Notes under the pieces: generated by a model
Seen by the model: the letters and a program-made list of their open reading frames with translations, nothing else
Database searches by the model: none
What the model was told of the DNA's origin: nothing
Program-made: the position numbers and the translations under genes
DNA from: CAVSWT01 sp963777515
GTDB taxonomy: Bacteria; Bacteroidota; Ignavibacteria; Ignavibacteriales; Ignavibacteriaceae
Reading direction: 5' to 3'
DNA: 64,000 bases
Assembly: GCA_963777515.1 (NCBI GenBank)
Contig: CAVZQU010000004.1
Coordinates: forward strand, 310,001 to 374,000
Shown here: in pieces, positions 41,801-50,985 of the stretch
Position numbering within the stretch: the stretch's first letter is position 1
Layout: each line of letters opens with the position of its first letter

Positions 41801-42105
41801 GGCCATTAGTAGGCAAAAGAACCTGGGGAGGTTTGATAGGAATATCCGGAGCACCATCTTTAATCGATGGAGGAAATATTACAGTACCAACATTTAGACA
41901 ATATAATCCTGACGGAACCTGGTTTGCTGAAGGGCATGGAGTTGATCCGAATTACGAGGTAGAGGAAGATCCCGGCCAGCTTGCAAAAGGTGTTGATACA
42001 CAATTGGAAAAGGCGATTAGTGTTGAAATGGATTTATTAAAAAAGAATCCCCCCATCAATCCTAAGCAGCCTCCTTATCAAAATAGAACACCAGGCGGTA
42101 ATTAG
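38842..42105 (+). CDS. Tricorn protease-like S41 peptidase with TolB-type propeller and PDZ domain
   Basis: Exported 1087-residue protease that probably degrades peptides in the periplasm. After the signal peptide (ILTGFFILLLNTLVLAQ) come many WD40/TolB strands (LPKFSPDGSKIAYSANYDG, FGSFSPDSKKIAYTP, YPSWSPDGRYIAYWSDKSG), a Lys/Glu-rich linker near 550-580, a PDZ domain around 770-855, and the S41 catalytic half: SSHTY near 748 for histidine and NGWSGSGGDAFPDSF near 964-978 with the catalytic serine. Length and order match tricorn homologues of Bacteroidota. The Pro/Asn-rich tail (PPYQNRTPGGN) is unremarkable. Ends in its own terminator. Confidence 0.93.
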   Translation: MKKILTGFFILLLNTLVLAQVDARMLQYPDVSAKYITFEYAGDIWIVPKEGGIANRLSSPKGEEALPKFSPDGSKIAYSANYDGNVDVFVIPTLGGMPVRLTHNGMTDRIVDWYSDGQNVLYASSMESGKQRFNQFYKESIKGGLPEKLPIPMAEFGSFSPDSKKIAYTPMTRSFRTWKRYRGGWAADIWIFDLDKLTAENITNNPANDEFPMWHNNTIYFLSDRGTHERNNIWSYDVNTKAVKQITNFEDFDVHFPSIGPDDIVFEAGGSLYLLDLATEKYHEVKIDVVSDVSTLMPKTEKAEKYIQSFCPSPDGKRAVFEARGDLFSVPAENGNVYDLTNTSGFAERYPSWSPDGRYIAYWSDKSGEYELTLKDMEKPNEEKKLTSYGPGYRYQIYWSPNSKMLSFIDKAMKIFVYDVDKDKTTQIDKAEYKYEGGLESFKMSWSSDSRYVAYSREVENTHGAEFVYDTKENKVHQLTSGYYDDGQPAFDPDGKYLYYLTNRSFNPVYGDYDGTFVYPNTTNIAAVSLVKDTLSPLAPKNDLSEIKKEEKKEGDKEEKKKDEKVKKDEKVKEVKIDFDGFEERAVLLPPDGGNYINLSAVPGKVIYHRMPNSGSESKKKPIVYYDLDKREEKTIVDDADGYQVSANNKKIMIAVKGSYSIGDIAPEQKLEKKMPVAEMEMKIVPKEEWHQIFNDTWRFERDFFYDPNMHGVDWNAMRARYGKLVDYAVTRWDLNYILGELIGEMNSSHTYKSGGDLEEAEKKGVGYLGVDWELANGAYRIKKIIRGAVWDTEVRSPLDESGVNVKEGDYILAVNDVPIDVTKDPWAAFEGLDGQTVVLTVNNKPTMDGSRKVTVKTLKDETRLRNLAWIEANRQRVDKATDGKIGYLYVPDTGINGQTELVRQFFAQFKKQGLIIDERFNNGGQVPDRFIEMLNRKPLAFFAVRDGVNWQVPAVANFGPKVMIINGWSGSGGDAFPDSFKRAGVGPLVGKRTWGGLIGISGAPSLIDGGNITVPTFRQYNPDGTWFAEGHGVDPNYEVEEDPGQLAKGVDTQLEKAISVEMDLLKKNPPINPKQPPYQNRTPGGN

Positions 42106-42122
42106 CATTTCAATTTAAATTG

Positions 42123-42159
42123 CTGCATCTCTTTGACAAAAAGGGATGCAGTATTTTTT
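42123..42159 (+). terminator. Rho-independent terminator of the tricorn-like gene
   Basis: CTGCATCTC (42123-42131) pairs with GGGATGCAG (42143-42151) with one G-T wobble and an 11-base loop, followed by TATTTTTT. Confidence 0.8.
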
Positions 42160-42205
42160 ATCTTAAATTTCTATTTCAAATAGCTTCAATATAATTTTAA
42201 CTAAC

Positions 42206-42276
42206 TGTCAAAAGATTTAATTAATTTAATTAAAGCCGCTTGACAATAAAGTTAAGCACACTTAAATTTGTGTCAA
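42206..42276 (+). promoter_or_regulatory. Promoter and operator-like repeats ahead of mntR-mntH
   Basis: TTGACA (42240-42245) and TAAATTTG (42263-42270) are 17 bases apart; the latter fits the Bacteroidetes TAnnTTTG box. Mirrored hexamers TGTCAA/TTGACA/TGTCAA occur at 42206-42211, 42240-42245 and 42271-42276, and TTAAG-CACA-CTTAA (42253-42266) lies inside the promoter. The placement over the core promoter suggests autoregulation by the DtxR-type protein. Confidence 0.5.
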
Positions 42277-42303
42277 TAGCTCACTTAATTATATTTATTT
42301 GGT

Positions 42304-42960
42304 ATGTACAATATTTCAAAAGAAGATTATCTCGGGGTAATTTATAAGTATAAAGATGAAAACGGCGAAGCTAAAGCAAATGTTATAGCTGAAAAGTTAA
42401 GCGTATCAAATTCAGCGGTTACTGATATGCTTAAGAAATTATCTAAAGATAAGTATATAAAATATCAGCCATATAAAGGGATAAGACTGACTGCAGCCGG
42501 AGAAGACTATGCACGGAATATTGTAAGAAGACATAGAATCTGGGAGGTTTTTCTTCACCAGATAGTTGGCATCCCGTGGGATAAAGTTCATGATGAAGCA
42601 CATAATCTTGAACATTCTGCGTCGGATGAATTGATTAATCGAATGGAAGAAATGCTCAACTTTCCTGAGTTTGATCCGCATGGTGATCCAATTCCTTCAA
42701 AAGATGGATTGGTTCCACAGCAAAAAAAATCTGTTCCGCTTTCAATGCTTAATAAAAATGAAAAAGGAACCGTTTTAAGGGTAAATGATTTTAACAATGA
42801 CTTCTTAAAATACATTTCCAATATAGGAATTGAATTAGGACAGGAAATCGTTATAAAAAATGTTCTGGCGTTTGACCACTCAATGCTGGTAGCAATAAAT
42901 AAAAAAGAAGTTAATATAAGTAATACCATTGCTGCCAATATTTTTGTTGAAAAAGAATAG
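42304..42960 (+). CDS. mntR: DtxR/MntR family metal-dependent transcriptional regulator
   Basis: 218-residue repressor: an N-terminal winged helix (about 1-62, ANVIAEKLSVSNSAVTDMLKK recognition helix region), a dimerisation/metal domain with HRIWEVFLHQ, HDEAHNLEHSASDELINRME and FDPHGDPIPSKDG, and a C-terminal FeoA-like SH3 fold (LSMLNKNEKGTVLRV). Ligand residues (His, Glu, Asp) are in place for Mn or Fe. Only five bases separate it from the Nramp gene, so it likely controls Mn/Fe uptake. Fe-specific (IdeR-like) function is not excluded. Confidence 0.92.
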   Translation: MYNISKEDYLGVIYKYKDENGEAKANVIAEKLSVSNSAVTDMLKKLSKDKYIKYQPYKGIRLTAAGEDYARNIVRRHRIWEVFLHQIVGIPWDKVHDEAHNLEHSASDELINRMEEMLNFPEFDPHGDPIPSKDGLVPQQKKSVPLSMLNKNEKGTVLRVNDFNNDFLKYISNIGIELGQEIVIKNVLAFDHSMLVAINKKEVNISNTIAANIFVEKE

Positions 42961-42965
42961 CTTCT

Positions 42966-44888
42966 ATGGAAGATAAAACTTTAGTAGTAGAAAAATCATT
43001 ATCTGAAATTCATTCAACTGTAGAGGTTGATAAGTCATCAAAATTTTGGAGACGGCTGCTCTACTTTACAGGCCCGGCGTTTATGGTTTCAGTTGGATAC
43101 ATGGATCCCGGAAACTGGGCAACAGACTTAGCTGGTGGAGCTCAATTCGGTTACAAGTTGATATGGGTTATTCTTCTTGCCAACTTAATGGCTATACTTT
43201 TCCAGGCGCTGTCCGCGCGCCTTGGAATAGTTGCAGGACGGGATTTAGCACAAGCCTGCAGAGACCATTATCCTAAAGCCTTAAACTATATTTTATGGAT
43301 TATTTGTGAAATTGCAATTGCAGCTTGTGATCTTGCGGAAGTTTTAGGTTCGGCAGTTGGTTTGTATCTGCTTTTTGGTATTCCAATGATTTGGGGAGTT
43401 CTTATTACAACCTTCGATGTACTAATATTAATGGTATTAATTCATTTTGGTATCCGGAAAATGGAAGCATTTATATTAGCTCTTATTGCTACTATCGGTT
43501 TATGTTTCGGGTTCGAGATGTTTCTTTCTCATCCAAACTTTGGAGAAATAGCAAAAGGATTTATTCCTACAACTCTTAACAGCGATGCTTTATATATTTC
43601 CTTAGGCATAATCGGTGCGACTGTAATGCCTCATAATTTATATCTTCATTCAGCACTTGTACAATCAAGGAATATTAAAAGAACCAAAAACGGAATTAAA
43701 GATGCCAATCAATTTAATTTGATAGATTCGGTTGTTGCTTTAAATGCTGCATTTTTTGTTAATGCTGCAATTTTAGTTTTAGCGGCAGCTGTATTTTATA
43801 CTTCTGGCCATTCGGATGTTGCTTCAATAATAGATGCTCATGCGTTGCTGGCTCCGTTGCTCGGAAATAGTATTGCTCCAATTGCTTTTGGAATTGCATT
43901 ATTGGCTGCCGGACAATCCTCAACTATAACTGGAACTTTTGCCGGACAAATTGTTATGGAAGGATTTGTCGGATTAAAGATGAGGCCATGGCTTCGCCGT
44001 CTTATCACACGTATGATTGCAATTATCCCAACGGTTATTGTTATGAAAATTTCAGGAGATAGGTCAGTTGATACCTTATTAGTTTTATCGCAGGTTATTT
44101 TATCGCTTCAACTGCCGTTTGCACTTGTTCCGCTGCTTCACTTTACCTCCAGCAAATTTAAAATGAAAGAATTTGCTTCTGTGTTTGTTGTTAGAATAAT
44201 TGCCTGGATTTCTGCCGGGTTCATTATAGTTTTGAATTTAAAATTAGTATACGATTTTATAATAGAAAATATTTCCGAAAGCGGAATTAACGGTGACTTA
44301 ACAAAATTTCTTTTGATTCCTATTGTGATTTTTCTTGTAGGTATTTTAACATGGATAATATTCGAACCGTATTTAAAGAAAGAACAGCTTGTCAAACTGG
44401 AAAAAATGTTAACTAAAAAACCAATAGTTTCATGGGGCACAAAGGTTATGGATAGTCAAAAAAGAACTTATAAAAAAGTTGGAATTGCACTTGAAGGCAA
44501 TTTCAAAAGGGATGACAAAATTATTAATGGCGCATTGCCTTTACTTAAAACTCTTGTAAGCGAGATATATTTAATTCACTGTGTGGAATCAGTAGCAGGA
44601 AGATTTATCGGCGACATGGTCGGTGATAAAAATGCAAATGAGATGGAAGAATACCTTAAAGAATTTGTTAATAAAATGAATAAAGAAAATGTGAAAGCGT
44701 CACCAATTATTTGTGGTGGCGAACCGGAAGATGAAATTGCTAGAATATGCAAAGTTGAAAATCTTGAGTTGTTAATTGTCGGGAGTCATGGGCATAAATT
44801 ATTAGGTGATATAATTTATGGTTCAACAGTGCATGAAGTTAGGCATAAAGTTAAAATCCCGGTACTTGCCATCCCGGTTGAAGAATAA
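42966..44888 (+). CDS. mntH: Nramp divalent-metal transporter fused to a universal stress protein domain
   Basis: 640-residue inner-membrane H+-coupled Mn(II)/Fe(II) importer. The first helix has YMDPGNWATDL near 44-54 and helix 6 has ATVMPHNLYLHSALVQ near 219-234, both metal-binding. About 11 helices run to residue 470. Residues 495-640 form a UspA domain (KVGIALEGN at its start and LLIVGSHGHKLLGDIIYGST as the ATP loop). Nramp-Usp fusions occur in this phylum, and the domain is presumably regulatory. Second gene of the mntR operon. Confidence 0.95.
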   Translation: MEDKTLVVEKSLSEIHSTVEVDKSSKFWRRLLYFTGPAFMVSVGYMDPGNWATDLAGGAQFGYKLIWVILLANLMAILFQALSARLGIVAGRDLAQACRDHYPKALNYILWIICEIAIAACDLAEVLGSAVGLYLLFGIPMIWGVLITTFDVLILMVLIHFGIRKMEAFILALIATIGLCFGFEMFLSHPNFGEIAKGFIPTTLNSDALYISLGIIGATVMPHNLYLHSALVQSRNIKRTKNGIKDANQFNLIDSVVALNAAFFVNAAILVLAAAVFYTSGHSDVASIIDAHALLAPLLGNSIAPIAFGIALLAAGQSSTITGTFAGQIVMEGFVGLKMRPWLRRLITRMIAIIPTVIVMKISGDRSVDTLLVLSQVILSLQLPFALVPLLHFTSSKFKMKEFASVFVVRIIAWISAGFIIVLNLKLVYDFIIENISESGINGDLTKFLLIPIVIFLVGILTWIIFEPYLKKEQLVKLEKMLTKKPIVSWGTKVMDSQKRTYKKVGIALEGNFKRDDKIINGALPLLKTLVSEIYLIHCVESVAGRFIGDMVGDKNANEMEEYLKEFVNKMNKENVKASPIICGGEPEDEIARICKVENLELLIVGSHGHKLLGDIIYGSTVHEVRHKVKIPVLAIPVEE

Positions 44889-44911
44889 TTTTTGAATTAT
44901 TTAGTTTGATA

Positions 44912-47081
44912 ATGAAAAAAATACTTTTACTATTTGTTTTATTATTCCTATTTACAAACTTAATTTCTGCTCAAAGTGTCAGCCTGCAATTTGATACTTC
45001 CTCCATTCAAGAAAAATACGCCGTAAAGATGCTACTGCAAGCTCTGATTGAAAAGGGATATTCAATTCAAAATAAAGATGCCGACTATTCAATTTCAATT
45101 ATAATAAACTCTAAAAATTTAAAACCTGAATCATATATTTTACAGCCAGCGAAAAATAAGATTACAATTACTGGAGGAGATGAAACAGGAATAATTTATG
45201 GCTCACTTTCACTTGCTGAGGATCTTCGAAACGGCATATCTTTATCAAATATTCACGAAAGAAGTGAGGCTCCTAATTTACAGTTTCGCGCCATAAAATT
45301 TGATTTGCCCTGGGATACTTACCGGCACAGTTATGCACTTTATCAGCACCAGGAAACCTGTAAGGACCTTAAGTTTTGGGAAGCATTTCTTGATATGATG
45401 GTGGAGAATAGATTCAATGCTCTTACGCTATGGAATCTTCATCCCTATACTTTTTTAATAAAACCGAAGAATTTTCCTGAAGCAAGCCCCTGGAATGATA
45501 AAGAAATGAAACAATGGGAAAAACTGTTTCATGGAATTTTTAGGATGGCAAAGGAACGCGGTATTGATACTTACATTATGCCATTTAACATATTTGTAAC
45601 TCCTGAGTTTTCGAAGGCCCACAATGTAGAAATGTTTAACCTTGATCATTTTCATTTTGTTAACGCTGATACATCCGAAATCATAAAACAATATACTCGT
45701 GAGTGTGTTACACAAATGCTTGACGAGTATCCTAATCTATCGGGAATCGGACTTACACTTGGAGAAGGAATGGGTGGAATGACTCCGCAGCAGCGTGAGA
45801 GTTGGATAAAGGAAACTATTATTGATGGAATGAGCTTAGCAAACCGAAAGTCAAAATTAATCCACAGAATTCCTTTTTCCGGAAATACAGGATCATTAGG
45901 TGCAACTAACATTGAAATGGAACAGCTTACCCGCAAAGCAATTGAGCAGGAAGCTTCAATGAATTGCTTTGAAAGGCCCATTTGGGCTAGTCTTAAATTT
46001 AATTGGTCACACCCGCTTTCAACCACAAAACTTATAAAGGTTCATGGCGGAAAAATATATGGAACTTATTGGAACCCGGAACCAAAAGGGTATAAGATTA
46101 TTTGGACTGCCCGCAATGAAGATTTCTTTTGCTTGCGATGGGGAGTTGCAGATTTTATCCGCCAGCATATTGCTGATAATACGCCGGATTATGTTGGAGG
46201 TTATTTTATAGGATCAGAAACCTATATTCCTGCTAAGGATTATTTTACTAAACCTGGCTTTTCGATCAACTGGAAATATGCTTTTCAGCGTCAATGGTTA
46301 TACTATAAGCTTTGGGGAAGATTGCTTTACAATCCTTCTACTCCTGACAGCATATTCAGAAATGAATTCGTCCGGCGTTATGGAAAACAAGCAGCAGTAC
46401 TATTTGAGGCATGCGGACTTGCAGGTAAAACTCCTTTGCGATTAGCTTCTTCATTTGATTGCACCTGGGACTTTACTCTATATAGTGAAGGATTTATGGC
46501 GCTTAATCCAAAAGATAAAAGAGTGGAATATATTTCTGTAGACCGGGAAATTAATCAACCGCCTCTTGATACTGATTACGTTTCTATTGTAGAATATGTA
46601 AAAACAATTTCATCGGGAGGTTCTTTCGGTAGAAATAAAATTACTCCACTGGATTTAGCAGCAATGCTTGAAAAGGATTGTAAAAAAGCTCTTGAGTTAG
46701 TTAAAAATATTAATGTTTCCGGTGATGATCCTCTTATGTTTGAAATTGCCGATGTAAAAACCTGGGCTAATTTAGGATTATTTTTTGCCGAAAAAATTAA
46801 AGGAGCAGTTGCGCTGGAAACATATAGATTAAACGGCGGCGAAGAATACAAACAGAATTCGGTTAAGCATCTTGAGAATGCACTGCATTTTTGGGATGAA
46901 ATTATAAATATAACCAGCCCAATTTATAAAGATATGCCTTTGGTACATTACAGTGAGCAGGATGGCAAATCATGGAAAGAGAATGATCATCTTCGTTTCC
47001 ATTGGAGACTGCTTAGGACATGATGTTGCTAAGGACATAGAGATTGCAAAAAATTCAATACAAATGGTGTTAAATGAATGA
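44912..47081 (+). CDS. Secreted glycosidase-fold protein (GH20/GH67 N-domain-like; frameshift near 47013)
   Basis: About 722 residues. The signal peptide (ILLLFVLLFLFTNLISAQ) is followed by an N-terminal domain like those preceding GH20/GH67 barrels (ITGGDETGIIYGSLSLAEDL) and a barrel-like region with FWEAFLDMMVENRFNALTLWNLHP and IGLTLGEGMGGM. The substrate is unknown. ATG at 44912 is preferred over TTG at 44906. The frame at the end breaks: LLRT then stop, while the next frame reads GHDVAKDIEIAKNSIQMVLNE and stops at 47081. Removing one base near 47013 joins them and makes the end overlap the next ATG by eight bases, as in the rest of this operon. Its place among metal genes is odd. Confidence 0.75.
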
Positions 47082-48198
47082 AGTAAATAATGTAGATAAA
47101 AAAACAATTCAAATCTGGCATCATCATTTACAAGATGAAATTGATGCAGCTTATCTTTATAGAACCCTTGCCGGGTTAGTTTCAGAACCTAGAAGAAATA
47201 AAGTTTACTTGCAGCTTGCTGAAGTTGAAGACAAGCATGTTGCAATATGGAAAGAGCAGCTTGAAAAACATAATGAAAAAGTTGGGCCTTCTGTTCCTTC
47301 ATCAAAAGCAAAATTCACTTCGTGGTTTTCAAATAAGTTTGGGCCGGCTTTATTAACACGAATGATGCTGAAAGAAGAAGCAACAGAAGTTAAATCATAT
47401 CTCGGATTATATAATTCAACCCAAGTTGATTCAACAAAATCAATCGCATTAAAATTAGCTAGAGATTCCGCCCAACATGCTAATAAGTTGATGAAAACGG
47501 ATGGGGTTTCAGAAGAGCCATGGCATAGCTCTGAATCCGGAGGAATGCTGCGGAATATTGTTTACGGTTTTAACGACGGACTTACAGCAAACTTTGGTTT
47601 AATAGCCGGAATGATTGGCGCAAGCGCAGCACCTCACATAATTTTAATGTCTGGCCTTGCAGGAATGATAGCTGATTCATTATCAATGGCTTCATCAGGT
47701 TATTTAGCAGCAGTAAGTGAAAAAGAAGTTTTTGAACATGAAAAAAGAATGGAAGCCGAAGAAATTAGATTAATGCCCGAGCTTGAAACTGAAGAACTTG
47801 CATTAATTTATGAATCAAAGGGAATGGAAACAGGCGAAGCAAAAAGATTGGCCGTTGAAGCAATGAAAAATCCGGAGCAGGTTTTAGAAGATAAAGTTAG
47901 GGAAGAGCTTGGTATTTCAGAAAGTTTACAAAGTCCGCTTAAAGAAGGCTGGTTAACAGGAACAGCAACTGCTGTCGGTGCTCTAATTCCAATTTTTCCT
48001 TTTTTCTTTTTAAGCGGGAGTTTGGCAATCTGGACTTCATTCATAATTTCAATGCTTGCTCACTTTGGTGTTGGCGCAGCAAGAAGCTTTTTTACAGGTA
48101 GAGGAATTTTCAGAAGCGGCTTTGATATGTTTGTGGTTGGTTTCGGTGTTGCCGCTGTTGGTTATTTAATTGGTGAATTGATTTTAAAGTTTTTGTGA
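47074..48198 (+). CDS. mbfA: MbfA-type ferritin-like/VIT1 iron (manganese) exporter
   Basis: 374 residues in two parts. The N-terminal 135 residues are a rubrerythrin/ferritin-like helix bundle with ligand residues in HHLQDEIDAAYLYRTLA and AEVEDKHVAIWKEQ, plus KEEATEVKSYLG and SAQHANKLM. The C-terminal part is a VIT1/CCC1 membrane transporter (NIVYGFNDGLTANFGLIAG, then SMASSGYLAAVSEKE). MbfA proteins export iron and bind it at the ferritin domain. Together with the MntR-MntH pair it gives both import and export of Mn/Fe in one locus. Confidence 0.92.
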   Translation: MNEVNNVDKKTIQIWHHHLQDEIDAAYLYRTLAGLVSEPRRNKVYLQLAEVEDKHVAIWKEQLEKHNEKVGPSVPSSKAKFTSWFSNKFGPALLTRMMLKEEATEVKSYLGLYNSTQVDSTKSIALKLARDSAQHANKLMKTDGVSEEPWHSSESGGMLRNIVYGFNDGLTANFGLIAGMIGASAAPHIILMSGLAGMIADSLSMASSGYLAAVSEKEVFEHEKRMEAEEIRLMPELETEELALIYESKGMETGEAKRLAVEAMKNPEQVLEDKVREELGISESLQSPLKEGWLTGTATAVGALIPIFPFFFLSGSLAIWTSFIISMLAHFGVGAARSFFTGRGIFRSGFDMFVVGFGVAAVGYLIGELILKFL

Positions 48199-48203
48199 GA
48201 AAT

Positions 48204-48242
48204 GAAAAAAAGTGAGGTTCATCTCAAAGATGAGCCTCACTT
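48204..48242 (-). terminator. Rho-independent terminator of the T9SS gene (minus strand)
   Basis: A 14-base stem, AGTGAGGTTCATCT (48211-48224) and AGATGAGCCTCACT (48228-48241), with one wobble and a three-base loop. Read on the minus strand it is followed by seven T's. It also lies past the end of the exporter on the plus strand, and could act both ways. Confidence 0.85.
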
Positions 48243-48270
48243 AGTAAAACGTCACTTGGTAAGTTAAAGT

Positions 48271-49159
48271 CTATTTCGTCAATATCATTTTTCTTGTTTG
48301 AATATAAGAACCAACTCTTAAGTTGATAAAAATAAACTCCGGAAGATAATCTATTACCATCAACAGAAGAATTAAATTCCACAGAATATTTTCCAGCAGG
48401 CCTGTAACCATTTATGAGAGTCGCAACTTCATTTCCCAAAATGTCATATACTTTTAAAGACTGCCATCCTGCAATTGGAGATTGCCAGCTAATTTTTGTA
48501 GATGGATTAAATGGGTTAGGATAGTTTTGATCAAGCTTAAATGATGTTATTGTTTTAGCTGGCTCTTTTACTGATGTTGCATTACCGCTTAATGAAAGAT
48601 CATCAATGTAGAAAACAGAACCGGCGTGTACAGCCCGGGCAGTATCATTTGCAAAAGTTATAGATATTAAACATGTATCGGCTGTCCCGCCGATGGAATT
48701 ATAATTTATTGGAATATTGAAATTGGTATAGCCTGATGCTGCCGGCAATTCTTGCGCCCCGAGTGCAATACCATCACCGTTACTCATGATAACAACTATT
48801 ACATCCAATTTATCTCCCTGGACTGAATTCAATTTATAATAACCACTGATTGAAGCATAATTTTGTGAAATAGGGAATCCGCTTGCCCCTCCAAATTTAC
48901 CCGCAGTAAGAATAGAAGCATAAACTCCATTGTTATAATTTACTACTTCACCTCTTAGCGATGAAGATCCGCTGTGAGCATCGGATGATTGTGTTACAGT
49001 TACCAGGTTAACCAGGTTACCAATAACAAGATTGTTGGTGAACCATCCATCCGGTTCGCCGTTAGTCCATTGTTCAAAGCTGCTGTTTGGAACTTGTGAA
49101 AAGATTTGAGTACATAAAAAAATAAATGTGAAAGTAAAAAATGATAAACGTGAGTTCAT
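48271..49159 (-). CDS. Secreted protein with T9SS sorting domain (frameshift near 48316)
   Basis: About 296 residues. The signal peptide (FFTFTFIFLCTQIFSQ) is followed by a carbohydrate-binding-like jelly roll (VPNSSFEQWTNGEPDGWF, a start typical of such domains) and the sorting domain (QNYPNPFNPSTKISWQSP, DILGNEVATLINGYRPAG). The literal frame ends oddly, running into the terminator hairpin. One extra T near 48316 hides the real end: the next frame reads SGSYIQTRKMILTK and stops at TAG 48271-48273, exactly as in the sister sorting domain ending at 38472. I therefore end the gene at 48271. Function unknown beyond export. Confidence 0.85.
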
Positions 49160-49509
49160 ATTTATTCCCTCCAGAATATTAAAGTATATAAGCTGGAAAC
49201 ATCTATGGAAAACATTTCCCGCTGGTTTTAAATTATGGTCTTCTTATTTAATTGAAAGGCAAGTAAACACCATTAAGATATTACTTTGAATTAAGGAATG
49301 CAAGCTTGTTTACTGAACATTAGATTAATATTTCATTAAATTTTTATTAATGATAGCAGAATAAAAAGGGTTTTTAGATTTAATTTTTTCACATATTCAA
49401 ATAGAAAATTATACCTAGCCAATTTAATTTTAATAATAAATTTTATTTATTTCACTTCCATCTTCATTAAATATTTATTATCATAATAACATAAAATTGA
49501 GGGAGATTT
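49160..49509. other. 350-base divergent intergenic gap
   Basis: AT-rich, between the T9SS gene and the flavoprotein. It should hold both divergent promoters; no clear -35/-10 pair, RNA gene, repeat or open reading frame was recognised. Confidence 0.5.
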
Positions 49510-50968
49510 ATGGCTCGTCTATTAATTCTTGGAGCAGGGATTTCAGGACAAACCGCCGCGCTTCATGCCAGGAAAAAACTTGGCAGCAAACATGAAGTTG
49601 TGGTAGTCTCACCAAACAGCAAATGGAATTGGATACCCTCAAATATTTGGGTTGGAACCGGCTACATGAAGCCTGAACAGGTTACTTTTCCATTAGCGCC
49701 GGTTTATAAAAAATCCGGGATTACATTTCATCAAGCAAAAGCATTAAGCTTACATCCTGATGGAGATTCCGATACTTCTAATCCTTATGTGTTGATTGAG
49801 TATACTTCTCCCGATAAAGCGGGCAAACAAGAAAAAGTTTCTTATGATTATTTAATAAATGCAACAGGGCCTAAATTAAATTTTAATGCAACAAAAGGAT
49901 TGGGGCCGGATAAGAACAGTCTTTCCGTCTGTACATATCTGCATGCAGATGAAACATCAAAAGCACTTTACAACGCAATTGAAAAAATGAAGAAGGGTGA
50001 AAATCAAACTTTGTTGATCGGAACAGGTCATGGAAATTGTACATGTCAAGGTGCAGCTTTTGAATATTTGTTTAATGTTGAATTTACATTACGCAGGGCA
50101 AAAAGTAAGAGACAAAGCAAAGATAATTTGGATATCAAATGAAAAAGAACTTGGTGACTTTGGAATTGGCGGAATGTTTATCCGTCGTGGTGGGTATGTT
50201 ACTCAAAGCAGAATATTTACCGAATCGCTTTATACAGAAAGAGGAATTGAATGGATAACCCAGGCGCATGTTAAAGAAGTTATGAATGGCGAAACTGTAT
50301 ATGAAAATCTTGATGGAGAGGAAAAATCAGTTAAGCATGATTTTGCAATGCTTCTTCCTCCATTTAGCGGAGTTGGATTAAAAGCATATGATAAAAGTAA
50401 TGCAGATATAACTTCACAACTGTTTGCACCAAACGGGTTCATGTTCGTTGATGCTGATTACACTAAAAAACCATACGAGGATTGGAAGCCGTCGGACTGG
50501 CCGGAAATTTACCTTTCACCAAAATATAAAAATATTTTTTCTGTGGGAATTGCTTTTGCCCCGCCGCACTCAATTTCAAAACCAATGACGAATCCAAATG
50601 GTATTCCTATTTTTCCAACTCCTCCAAGAACAGGTATGCCTTCAGGAGTAATGGCAAGGCAAGTTGCCTTAAACATTGCCGATATGATGGAAGGAAGAGA
50701 AAAGGAACCCAAAAGAAAAGCTTCTTTATCAAAAATGGGTGCTGCATGTATTGCCTCCGCAGGAGCAAATTTTTTCAATGGTACTGCAGTTTCGATGACC
50801 ATGTATCCAATCATTCCGGATTTTGAAAAATATCCTGATACCGGCAGAGAATTAAGATATACAACAGGTGAAATTGGTCTCGCAGGCCATTGGATTAAAC
50901 ACTTTTTACATTTTGCTTTTCTTTATAAAGCTAAAGCTAACCCCTTTTGGCGCATTGTACCTGAATAA
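49510..50968 (+). CDS. SQR-like FAD/NAD(P) oxidoreductase (frameshift near 50103)
   Basis: Flavoprotein of about 485 residues similar to sulfide:quinone oxidoreductases. The Rossmann start LLILGAGISGQTAALHA is at residues 4-20, followed by WNWIPSNIWVGTGYM, YDYLINATGPKL and, past the frame break, IGGMFIRRGGYVTQS, FMFVDADYTKKPYEDW and YKNIFSVGIAF. Cysteines likely used for redox are in HGNCTCQGAAFEY and GAACIASAG. A poly-A near 50103 (GCAAAAAGT) has one base too many; removing it joins RRAK to VRDKAKIIW. The tail ends in an amphipathic membrane-type helix (WIKHFLHFAFLYKAKA). Substrate not proven; sulfide oxidation is inference. Confidence 0.82.
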
Positions 50969-50985
50969 AAATTGGAGATAAAAAT

